Of a DNA stretch of 48,345 nucleotides, positions 41,408 through 48,345 are shown in pieces. A model generated the notes under the pieces. It had not been told where the DNA came from, did no database searches, and was given only the letters and a program-made list of their open reading frames with translations. The position numbers were made by a program, and so were the translations under genes. The stretch covers positions 1 through 48,345 of the forward strand of contig CACGHD010000010.1 in NCBI GenBank assembly GCA_902572825.1, in the 5' to 3' direction. Every line of letters starts with the position of its first letter. Position 1 is the stretch's first letter. This DNA is from an uncultured Prochlorococcus sp. GTDB taxonomy: Bacteria; Cyanobacteriota; Cyanobacteriia; PCC-6307; Cyanobiaceae.

Positions 41408-41983
41408 ATGCCCCCACGCCCACGCTTTGACCGACGAGCTCCAGTTAGAGAGCTACCAAACATAAATGAAAGAATAAAATACCCTCAATTGAGAGTCGTT
41501 GATTCAGATGGAAAACAATTAGGCGTCATAGATAGATTAAAAGCATTAGAAATAGCCTCTCAAAGAGAACTTGATTTAGTTTTGGTGAGCGAAAAAGCAA
41601 ATCCTCCTGTTTGTAGAATCATGGACTATGGGAAATATAAATTTGAACAAGAAAAAAAAGCTAAAGAAGCAAGGAAAAAATCTCATCAAACAGAAGTTAA
41701 AGAAGTAAAAATGAGGTACAAAATTGACAAGCATGATTATGACGTTCGGATTGGTCAAGCTACTAAATTTCTAAAATCGGGAGATAAGGTAAAATGCACC
41801 GTAATTTTTAGGGGAAGAGAAATTCAACACTCAAATTTAGCTGAGACTCTTCTTTTAAGAATGGCTAATGACTTAGAAGAGCAATCAGAAGTTCAACAAA
41901 AACCAAAAAGAGAAGGAAGAAACATGATTATGTTTTTAAGCCCTCGTAAAACTCCGCTTGTTAAAAAAGATGATGGAGGATAA
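41408..41983 (+). CDS. infC: translation initiation factor IF-3
   Basis: A 191-residue IF-3. The N-domain ([39 protein letters not shown]) and the C-domain ([36 protein letters not shown]) flank the Lys-rich linker ([20 protein letters not shown]). It dissociates 70S ribosomes and checks initiator tRNA and start codon. The start ATG at 41408 gives the N-terminal [16 protein letters not shown], an extension found in picocyanobacteria. It is not followed by rpmI/rplT as in many bacteria. Confidence 0.95.
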   Translation: MPPRPRFDRRAPVRELPNINERIKYPQLRVVDSDGKQLGVIDRLKALEIASQRELDLVLVSEKANPPVCRIMDYGKYKFEQEKKAKEARKKSHQTEVKEVKMRYKIDKHDYDVRIGQATKFLKSGDKVKCTVIFRGREIQHSNLAETLLLRMANDLEEQSEVQQKPKREGRNMIMFLSPRKTPLVKKDDGG

Positions 41984-42057
41984 TTTTTTATCAAAAGATA
42001 TGACAAATGTTAGAGTGTCACTATATCAAAAAATAAATTAGTCAGGATTTTTTTAAA

Positions 42058-43044
42058 GTGAGATTCCATATTCAACAAGAAAGTGATATCCCAGCATCTA
42101 CACAACTATACAATCAAATATGTTTTGCAATTGCTGCAAGACATTATCCTCCAGGTCACAGACTTCCAAGTACAAGGCAACTTGCAATGCAGACTGGACT
42201 TCATCGAAATACTATAAGCAAAGTATACAGACAACTGGAAATAGATGGGGTTGTTGAAGCAATAGCTGGATCAGGTATCTATGTAAGAGATAATCTTAAT
42301 AAAAGAGAATTTAAAAAATCTTTTTACTCAAAAGATAAATTAAGTAAACCACCTGATCAAGAAGCGAAAAAGGTTATTGACAACTTGATAAATCTAGGAT
42401 GCAGTTTACAAGAAACAAGAGATCTATTGACCAATGAAATTGATTGGCGAATTAAGTGTGGATCAAGAATCATAGTCAGTACTCCCAGAGAGGATATTGG
42501 CGCTTCTATGTTAATAGCAGAAGACCTTTCTACAACAGTTAATGTTCCAGTAGAAGTTGTTCCTATGGAAGAATTAGAAAAAGTTTTGAGTAATTCAAAT
42601 AGTGGTACTATTGTCACAAGTAGATATTTTTTACAGCCTCTAGAAAAAGTTGCTAAACAACATGGGGTTCGAGCTATTGCAGTTGACTTAAGCGATTTCC
42701 AAAAGGAATTGAAATTTCTAAAGGAATTAAATGCTGGGAGTTGCGTAGGTATTGTTAGTATAAGTCCTGGTTTATTAAGGGCAGCAGAAATTATAATACA
42801 CAGTATGAGAGGAAGTGAATTAATTCTTATGACTGCAATCTCAGACAATAACAGTAGATTACTATCACTTTTAAAGGCTTCTAATCATATAGTTTGTGAT
42901 GGACCTAGTTTATCAGTTGTAGAAAACGCATTATTAAAAAATCGTTCTCAGCTAATGAGATTACCTCAAATAATATGCGCTAGAAATTATTTAAGTATTG
43001 AAACAATAAATCAATTAAAAAAAGAAATAGGAGTTATTAATTAG
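42058..43044 (+). CDS. GntR-family transcriptional regulator
   Basis: A 328-residue DNA-binding protein. The N-terminal winged helix (residues 1-80: QLYNQICFAIAARHYPPGHRL, then QLAMQTGLHRNTISKVYRQL and GSGIYVRD) is a typical GntR domain of the YtrA/MocR-like type. The C-terminal part (about 110-320) is a soluble alpha/beta domain without an aminotransferase signature, with strands such as IVSTPRED and IVSISPGLL. The effector and targets are unknown. GTG start at 42058; no ATG suits. It is 74 nt after infC and 6 nt before cysE, so regulator and cysE are probably co-transcribed. Confidence 0.86.
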   Translation: MRFHIQQESDIPASTQLYNQICFAIAARHYPPGHRLPSTRQLAMQTGLHRNTISKVYRQLEIDGVVEAIAGSGIYVRDNLNKREFKKSFYSKDKLSKPPDQEAKKVIDNLINLGCSLQETRDLLTNEIDWRIKCGSRIIVSTPREDIGASMLIAEDLSTTVNVPVEVVPMEELEKVLSNSNSGTIVTSRYFLQPLEKVAKQHGVRAIAVDLSDFQKELKFLKELNAGSCVGIVSISPGLLRAAEIIIHSMRGSELILMTAISDNNSRLLSLLKASNHIVCDGPSLSVVENALLKNRSQLMRLPQIICARNYLSIETINQLKKEIGVIN

Positions 43045-43050
43045 AATAAG

Positions 43051-43785
43051 ATGCTAAAAACTTTTAAATCAGATATAGAAATTATTAGAGAGAGAGATCC
43101 TGCCGCTAGAGGAATAATAGAAATATTTCTTTGCTACCCGGGCTTTCAATCAATAGTTATTCATAGGTTTACGCATAAATTATGGCAATTCAAGATTCCC
43201 TTGGTACCCCGCTTAATGAGTCATCTTAATAGGTTAGTAACAGGTATTGAAATCCATCCTGGGGCAAAAATTGGTAAAAGGGTTTTCATAGATCATGGAA
43301 TGGGAGTTGTAATTGGAGAAACAGCTGAGATAGGAAATAATTGTCTTCTATATCAGGGAGTTACATTAGGAGGTACTGGTAAAAGCCATGGCAAAAGACA
43401 CCCAACCTTAATGGAAAATGTTGTAGTTGGGGCAGGAGCAAAAATTCTTGGATCCATCACAGTAGGATCTAATACACGTATCGGAGCGGGTTCAGTAGTT
43501 GTTCGAAATGTAGAGGGGAACAGTACTGTTGTTGGAGTCCCTGGCAGGGTAGTGCATCAAAGTGGCGTCAAAGTAAATCCGCTAGCTCACTCTGCCTTAC
43601 CAGATGCAGAAGCTAATGTGATAAAAAATTTAATGGATAGGATAGACTCTCTTGAAAATGAAATTCTTAAATTACAAAAAACCCTACAATGTTTAGCAAA
43701 CTCAGAATCAATTGATATTTCTAAACTCGGTGATTCTCAAAATCTTAAAGACAAAGAAATTTTTGAATTTCTTGGAGATGATTAA
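43051..43785 (+). CDS. cysE: serine O-acetyltransferase
   Basis: Acetylates serine with acetyl-CoA, the entry step of cysteine synthesis. The 244-residue protein has an N-terminal helical domain with RDPAARGIIEIFLCYPGFQS, and a left-handed beta-helix of hexapeptide repeats (IHPGAKIGKRVFIDHGMGVV, IGETAEIGNNCLLYQGVTLG, GKSHGKRHPTL), which carries the active-site His residues. An added C-terminal coiled-coil-like tail (VIKNLMDRIDSLENEILKL) follows. It lies 6 nt after the GntR gene and ends 8 nt from the convergent secA. Confidence 0.95.
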   Translation: MLKTFKSDIEIIRERDPAARGIIEIFLCYPGFQSIVIHRFTHKLWQFKIPLVPRLMSHLNRLVTGIEIHPGAKIGKRVFIDHGMGVVIGETAEIGNNCLLYQGVTLGGTGKSHGKRHPTLMENVVVGAGAKILGSITVGSNTRIGAGSVVVRNVEGNSTVVGVPGRVVHQSGVKVNPLAHSALPDAEANVIKNLMDRIDSLENEILKLQKTLQCLANSESIDISKLGDSQNLKDKEIFEFLGDD

Positions 43786-43793
43786 ATATTTAT

Positions 43794-46625
43794 TTAATTT
43801 TTTTCATTAACGTCAGTTTTAGGTTGAAACATAAACATTGAATAAATAACATTTCGTCTCATATTTGTCATCATTTCAAGAAACATATCATATCCTTCGT
43901 TTTTATATTCGATTAATGGATCTTTTTGACCATAACCTCTCAATCCGACTGATTCCCTCAAGGAATCCATGGATTGAAGATGTTCTCGCCATAAATTATC
44001 GATTTGCTGCAAAATGAAAAATCTTTCAGCTTCTCTCATCAAACCTGAACGAATCTTTTCTATTTGTGATTCCTTTAAATCATAAGCTATTCGCAATTGC
44101 TCTTGAAGATAGTTTTTTAATTCTTCTATTGACAGTAAGTTAATATCATCAGATTTAAGATCATCTAATAAATATATAAATTCTTTGACTTTAGAAATTA
44201 ATTGATCAATATTCCATTCTTCAGGAGGAAGATCAGGATTAATATAAGCATCTACAATTTCAATCATTGTCCTTTCTCCATATCCTATTACTTGTCTCTT
44301 TAAATCAATTCCTTTCAATACTCTTAGTCTTTCGCCATAAACTGCTTTTCTTTGATTATTCATTACCTCGTCGTATTCAAATACTTGTTTTCTAATATCG
44401 TAATAGTAGGTTTCAACTTTCTTTTGAGCACTTTCTAGAGACCTAGTAAGCATTCCTGACTCAATAGGCATATCTTCATCAACCCTAAAAGCATTCATTA
44501 GATTTGCTACTCGATCACCTCCAAAAATCCTTAATAAATTATCATCTAAAGATAAAAAGAATCTTGTACTTCCAAGATCACCTTGTCTTCCTGCTCTTCC
44601 TCTGAGTTGATTATCCACTCTTCTTGATTCATGTCTCTCAGTACCAATGACATGTAAACCACCTGCTTCTCTTACTTTTTTTTCTTCATGAATCAAAACT
44701 TTTTCATATTCTTTTTTTACATCAGACAAAGATTCTCTTAAAAGCTTTATCGAGTCATCATCAGTTGGTGCTTTTTCTGCAGCTGTAGCTATTCTGTCAT
44801 CAAGCTCCAAGACAGAAAGTTGTCTTTCTCCCCATTTTTTTACAAGTTCATCAGATAAAAGAGAGAGTTTCTTTTCAAATGCTTCATCAAGCTTACAAGG
44901 GAAAAGACTAGTTGAAAAATTTGAACTGTTCTTTTTCAAATTTGTACCAGTTTTTTTAGAAAAGCCACCTTTAGATTTTGAACTTCTTTGTTTAGGGATT
45001 GGTGGCTTATGCTCATTATCAGGCTTGACTAACAAAGGAATTAAAATTTCTTTTAATTTAAGCCTTGCCATATAGTCACTATTACCACCAAGAATTATAT
45101 CTGTTCCCCTTCCAGCCATATTAGTCGCAATAGTAACAGCACCTGCTCTTCCTGCCTGAGCAACAATTTCGGCCTCACGTTCAACGTTCTCTGGCTTAGC
45201 ATTTAACAAATTATGTGGGATTTTTTCTTCAGATAAAAGTGAACTTAATAATTCACTTTTTTCAACACTTGTCGTACCAACTAAAACAGGTCTACCTTCT
45301 CTATGAATTTGCGCAGTTTCTTTAGCAACTGCTTTCCATTTACCAATCTCTGTCTTAAATACTTGATCAGACCAATCTTGCCTCTTTCTTATTTGATTTG
45401 TAGGTATAACTGTTGATTCTAATTTGTAAGTTTTTTCAAATTCAACCTCCTCCGTTTTTGCGGTTCCCGTCATTCCTGCTAAACCAGGATATAAAAGGAA
45501 AAAGTTCTGATAAGTTATGGATGCTAATGTTTGAGTCTCAGGCTGAATTTTAAGACTTTCTTTTGCTTCTATTGCCTGATGTTGTCCATCACTCCAACGT
45601 CTTCCTGGCATTACCCTACCAGTAAATTCATCCACTATGACAGCCTCATCGTTCTTAATAATATAATTTACATCTTTAATAAATAATTCTTTAGCTTTTA
45701 AAGCGTTAGTTATATAATGCGCCCAAGGATCTTGAGGATTATATAAATCGTTAACTCCCAAATACTCTTCACATTTTGCAAAACCCTGATCAGTTAATAT
45801 GCAACTTCTCTGTTTTTCATCAACTTCATAATCCCCTTCTGGATCAATACCATCTTTACTTAATTCTTTTGCTTTGACCAATGCCAAAGATAATTCTGCA
45901 GCTTTTTGATATTTTTCTTGTGGTCTTTCAACTTGGCCAGAAATTATTAGAGGCGTTCTTGCTTCATCAATTAATATTGAATCCACCTCATCAATTACGC
46001 AATAATTAAATTTTCTTTGAACTACCTCATCAATATCAGTAGCCATATTATCTCTTAAATAATCAAATCCCAATTCTGAATTTGTGGCATAAGTTATATC
46101 ACAATCATAATTTTTCTTCCTCTCAACTGGATTCATATCTTGCTGAATCAAACCAACGGATAAACCTAAAAAACGATGAACTTGTCCCATCCACTCTGCA
46201 TCTCTTCTAGCTAAATAATCATTTACAGTAACAACATGAACACCTTTTCCAGTAAGAGCATTTAGAAAACAAGGTAATGTTGCGACAAGAGTTTTTCCCT
46301 CTCCAGTCTTCATCTCAGCAATTTGACACTCATTTAAAACCATCCCGCCTATTAACTGAACATCAAAATGTCTCATATCAAGAACACGTTTACTTGCTTC
46401 TCTTACAATTCCAAAGGCTTTAGGAAGAAATTCTTCTAGGAGTTCTTTTTGTTTTTTTAAATCTAATTCTGCTGAAATATTTGATTTAAGATTTTGAGTT
46501 TCTTTTCTCAGTTCATCATCAGTCAATTGAGAAATTTCTTCTTCTAAAAAATTTATCTCTTCCACTATTGGTTGATAGCGCTTTAACTTTCGTGTATTCG
46601 GATCTCCCAACAAAAGTTTTAGCAT
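43794..46625 (-). CDS. secA: preprotein translocase ATPase SecA
   Basis: Motor that pushes preproteins through SecYEG into the thylakoid lumen, periplasm or membrane. The 943-residue protein has Walker [16 protein letters not shown] (104-118; GEGKT at 108-112), DEAD-like [16 protein letters not shown], the helicase motifs [14 protein letters not shown] and [13 protein letters not shown], and the C-terminal scaffold. A basic low-complexity insert (near residues 538-572, rich in Ser/Lys) separates the two parts of the motor; a similar insert occurs in cyanobacterial SecA. It lacks the C-terminal zinc-binding Cys motif. Divergent from the GNAT gene, convergent with cysE. Confidence 0.97.
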   Translation of the reverse strand: MLKLLLGDPNTRKLKRYQPIVEEINFLEEEISQLTDDELRKETQNLKSNISAELDLKKQKELLEEFLPKAFGIVREASKRVLDMRHFDVQLIGGMVLNECQIAEMKTGEGKTLVATLPCFLNALTGKGVHVVTVNDYLARRDAEWMGQVHRFLGLSVGLIQQDMNPVERKKNYDCDITYATNSELGFDYLRDNMATDIDEVVQRKFNYCVIDEVDSILIDEARTPLIISGQVERPQEKYQKAAELSLALVKAKELSKDGIDPEGDYEVDEKQRSCILTDQGFAKCEEYLGVNDLYNPQDPWAHYITNALKAKELFIKDVNYIIKNDEAVIVDEFTGRVMPGRRWSDGQHQAIEAKESLKIQPETQTLASITYQNFFLLYPGLAGMTGTAKTEEVEFEKTYKLESTVIPTNQIRKRQDWSDQVFKTEIGKWKAVAKETAQIHREGRPVLVGTTSVEKSELLSSLLSEEKIPHNLLNAKPENVEREAEIVAQAGRAGAVTIATNMAGRGTDIILGGNSDYMARLKLKEILIPLLVKPDNEHKPPIPKQRSSKSKGGFSKKTGTNLKKNSSNFSTSLFPCKLDEAFEKKLSLLSDELVKKWGERQLSVLELDDRIATAAEKAPTDDDSIKLLRESLSDVKKEYEKVLIHEEKKVREAGGLHVIGTERHESRRVDNQLRGRAGRQGDLGSTRFFLSLDDNLLRIFGGDRVANLMNAFRVDEDMPIESGMLTRSLESAQKKVETYYYDIRKQVFEYDEVMNNQRKAVYGERLRVLKGIDLKRQVIGYGERTMIEIVDAYINPDLPPEEWNIDQLISKVKEFIYLLDDLKSDDINLLSIEELKNYLQEQLRIAYDLKESQIEKIRSGLMREAERFFILQQIDNLWREHLQSMDSLRESVGLRGYGQKDPLIEYKNEGYDMFLEMMTNMRRNVIYSMFMFQPKTDVNEKN

Positions 46626-46662
46626 AAGTCAAAGTCCTTCAAAAATTTATCTTATTACAAAC

Positions 46663-46668
46663 ATTATA
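46663..46668 (-). promoter_or_regulatory. putative -10 element of secA
   Basis: Minus-strand TATAAT lies about 38 nt before the secA ATG at 46625. No clear -35 is seen; TTACAA elements occur on the plus strand at 46655-46660 and 46679-46684. Confidence 0.35.
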
Positions 46669-46799
46669 AATTAGTGCGTTACAACAGAATGAAGAAAACT
46701 ATTATCTCTTTATTTTATAGAAACGATCGATTAAGGTATTTAGATTGAAGTCACAAAAATAACCTAGCTGACATCACTTTTCAAAAATCTTTTTAATAA

Positions 46800-47186
46800 A
46801 TGAAAGAAATATCTCTCATCAAACATGGCAAAGGAGCTTTAGGGTTAAGGGTTTTTGGATTAGGTCCTAATCTTAAACCAACAAATGGATTAATTAAGCT
46901 ACAAAAATTACTAGATACCAATGCTTTCTGGGCAAAAAATAGAACAATTAATGATCTAAAAAAATGTCTCGCTAACAGTGATGTCGTAATCAGTCTTTGG
47001 GTTGGTAAGGAAATAGTTGGTTTTGGCAGAGCTTTAACCGATGGGATTTACCGCGGAGTACTATGGGATATCGTTATAGATCAAAATCATCAAGGCAAAG
47101 GTTTTGGCACATTAATTGTAAATAATCTTTTATCTTCAAAAGAAATTAAAAATACAAAAAAAATTATATTTAATGACAACAAATAA
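46800..47186 (+). CDS. GNAT family N-acetyltransferase, C-terminus lost by frameshift
   Basis: The frame gives 128 residues and has the GNAT N-terminal alpha/beta part. It also has the acetyl-CoA loop IVIDQNHQGKGFGTLIV (QGKGFG at 98-103). After codon 119 the frame runs through an A8 run (47156-47163), ends as KKIIFNDNK and stops at 47186. The other frame directly downstream encodes the missing C-terminal strand and helix (see next entry). Restoring one base would give a normal protein of about 151 residues. Substrate is unknown. It diverges from secA across 174 bp. Confidence 0.8.
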   Translation: MKEISLIKHGKGALGLRVFGLGPNLKPTNGLIKLQKLLDTNAFWAKNRTINDLKKCLANSDVVISLWVGKEIVGFGRALTDGIYRGVLWDIVIDQNHQGKGFGTLIVNNLLSSKEIKNTKKIIFNDNK

Positions 47187-47256
47187 AAAATTATTTTATT
47201 CTCAATTTGATTTTAAAGAAGTTACTTCTCAAAATTTATTGATTCGTGAAATATAA
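47164..47256 (+). pseudogene. out-of-frame C-terminal part of the GNAT acetyltransferase
   Basis: Read one frame over, 47164-47256 encodes LYLMTTNKKLFYSQFDFKEV and ten further residues to a TAA stop. The pattern LxTxxxxxFYxxFxFxEV is the standard last motif of GNAT enzymes, so this belongs to the preceding gene. Removing one A from the A8 run joins them in frame. This may be a true lesion, a sequencing or assembly error, or a site of polymerase slippage that restores the frame. Confidence 0.8.
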
Positions 47257-47282
47257 AGCACTTTGTTTCTAGATAAACAAAA

Positions 47283-47714
47283 TCAAGATACAAATTTACT
47301 ATAAAGCCATCTTATAAAAGGTCCTAAAATAGGAACTGGTCCAAAAGTTGGTCCGCAAAAATCAAAGTAATCTCTGTGCTCTTTGATTAATCCATTTTCA
47401 CCAAATAATAAACGAGTAGTACCAGGATAAATAAATTCTTTACCCATAATTTTTAAACCCATTGTCCATTCAACAAATCCACAATCCCCAGTTATGGAAA
47501 TTGCATGAGTTTCTAAAAAAACATCATCACACCTTTTAACAAGCTTTTCTTGAGCTTTAACATAAGAATCTAAGCCCTCTGTTTCCTGAGTTGGGTCTCT
47601 AAAAATAACATTCTCATTATAAAATTCAGCCCATTTTTGTTTTGTTGGCGCTTCCGTACCATAAGGCTTAGTAAATAATCCCTTTAAATCCTCAATAGAA
47701 ATTACTCTTGTCAT
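47283..47714 (-). CDS. NTF2-like (SnoaL-type) domain protein
   Basis: A 143-residue protein with the pattern of a nuclear transport factor 2-like cone fold: helical N-terminal region (WAEFYNENVIFRDPTQET), helix DSYVKAQEKLVKR, then strands VFLETHAISITGDCGFVEWT, MGLKIMGKEFIYPGTTRLLF and EHRDYFDFCGPTFG. Proteins with this fold act as isomerases, dehydratases or ligand binders; the activity here is unknown. A hydrophobic C-terminal stretch (PILGPFIRWLYSKFVS) is unusual. It is 46 nt upstream of the tRNA-Gly 3' end, on the opposite side of the GNAT gene remnant. Confidence 0.78.
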   Translation of the reverse strand: MTRVISIEDLKGLFTKPYGTEAPTKQKWAEFYNENVIFRDPTQETEGLDSYVKAQEKLVKRCDDVFLETHAISITGDCGFVEWTMGLKIMGKEFIYPGTTRLLFGENGLIKEHRDYFDFCGPTFGPVPILGPFIRWLYSKFVS

Positions 47715-47759
47715 TACGAGATGATTATTACTAATACTTTAAGGGATACAAACATTAAA

Positions 47760-47831
47760 AGCGGATGAAGAGATTCGAACTCTCGACATTCTCCTTGGCA
47801 AGGAGATGCTCTACCACTGAGCTACATCCGC
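47760..47831 (-). tRNA. tRNA-Gly (anticodon GCC)
   Basis: On the minus strand this 72-nt gene folds as a cloverleaf: acceptor GCGGATG with CATCCGC and discriminator T, D-arm GCTCAGTGGTAGAGC, anticodon stem TCTCC/GGAGA with loop TTGCCAA (anticodon GCC) and T-arm GAGAGTTCGAATCTCTT. CCA is not encoded. Confidence 0.97.
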
Positions 47832-47892
47832 ATAACTTTTTTATTTTATCTCAAAGAAGGGATCAATGATAAAAATAATTAAATTTTTTCAA

Positions 47893-48345
47893 TTAATTTA
47901 AATTTTTAATCAAGGATCCCATCTCAATTGCTTGTAAAGCATAATTCCAACCAAGATTATTTTTAATGCCTGCTCTTTCTAAAGCCTGCTGCATAGTATC
48001 AGTAGTTAAAACTCCAAAAATAATTGGAACATTATTTTCATTTGAAACTTGTGAAATCCCTTTGCTAGCCTCAGATATAACTACATCATAGTGGGAAGTT
48101 TCACCACGGATCACAGCCCCAAGAGCAATTACAACGTCATAACTCTTTTTTTTCATGAGAGTTTTAGCAGCTATTGGTAATTCGAATGAACCAGGAACCC
48201 AAACTACATCTACTTGATTGCTTAATTCAGAAGTATCTAAACCATGTCTTTTTAAACAATCAAGACAACCAGATAGAATTTTATTTGTAATTAAATCATT
48301 AAATCTTGCTATTACAATCCCAACTCTTAAAGTAGAGGCATTAGT
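47893..48345 (-). CDS. ribH: 6,7-dimethyl-8-ribityllumazine synthase, 3' part (partial)
   Basis: Second-to-last step of riboflavin synthesis: condenses the ribityl-pyrimidine with 3,4-dihydroxy-2-butanone-4-phosphate. The frame is open to the window edge, so the N-terminus is missing. About 150 residues are visible, with [31 protein letters not shown], the [17 protein letters not shown] substrate loop and [19 protein letters not shown], all typical. The enzyme forms icosahedral or pentameric shells. Nothing unusual in the visible part. Confidence 0.95.
   Translation of the reverse strand, partial: TNASTLRVGIVIARFNDLITNKILSGCLDCLKRHGLDTSELSNQVDVVWVPGSFELPIAAKTLMKKKSYDVVIALGAVIRGETSHYDVVISEASKGISQVSNENNVPIIFGVLTTDTMQQALERAGIKNNLGWNYALQAIEMGSLIKNLN

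Overview
The window looks like a core-genome segment of a high-light-adapted Prochlorococcus (marine picocyanobacterium). The supporting signs are very AT-rich DNA, PsaC (photosystem I), NdhS (photosynthetic NDH-1), an RpaB-type regulator, and heme oxygenase next to PebA (bilin synthesis). Gene spacing is extremely tight: many convergent neighbours end within 0-33 bp of each other or overlap. The clade assignment rests on recognising protein sequences and gene order, not on a search.

Layout. 1-1533 (minus): 5' part of pebA, ho1 and a hypothetical gene. 1743-3167 (plus): icd. 3170-7707 (minus): a four-gene run, in transcription order Na+/H+ antiporter, alpha/beta hydrolase, hexose epimerase-like protein, four-carbon acid sugar kinase. 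7841-10405 (plus): glgP, convergent with two hypothetical genes (10398-11217). 11297-11784: tRNA-Arg(CCT) and rnpB, divergent, followed by rnc (plus). 12563-15566: ndhS, rimM, glmS and psaC. 15699-19239 (plus): acpP-fabF-tktA. 19257-20757 (minus): thiC with a clear TPP riboswitch in its leader. 20828-24058 (minus): ruvB, TPR protein, M20 amidohydrolase and a small membrane protein. 24111-24605: smpB. 24633-29746 (minus): mreB-mreC-mreD, rpaB, lysS and a small hypothetical gene. 29880-34777: ssb, dedA, ahcY, tsaE, a PfkB sugar kinase and a second alpha/beta hydrolase. 34762-40304 (minus): gyrB, an SH3-like exported protein, two crcB genes, mgtE and a group 2 sigma factor. 40455-43785 (plus): miaA, infC, a GntR-type regulator and cysE. 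43794-46625 (minus): secA. 46800-48345: a frameshifted GNAT acetyltransferase, an NTF2-like protein, tRNA-Gly(GCC) and the 3' part of ribH.

Most genes are housekeeping: central carbon (icd, tktA, glgP), fatty acids (acpP, fabF), cell shape (mreBCD), translation (lysS, infC, rimM, smpB, miaA, tsaE), RNA processing (rnpB, rnc), DNA (gyrB, ruvB, ssb), secretion (secA), cofactors (thiC, ribH), sulfur (cysE, ahcY), and photosynthesis (psaC, ndhS, ho1/pebA). I see no mobile element, prophage, CRISPR array, toxin-antitoxin or defence cluster. No stretch over 300 bases lacks a gene except the one filled by rnpB.

I did not find a clearly new multi-gene system. The observations most worth a second look are a one-base frameshift at an A8 run in the GNAT gene, a hairpin plus T-tract just before the antiporter start codon at the head of an uncharacterised carbohydrate operon, an inverted repeat in the icd leader, a 16-bp perfect GAAA-capped helix in rnpB, very short divergent promoters (24-39 bp), and repeated TTTACAA motifs before the sigma factor gene.
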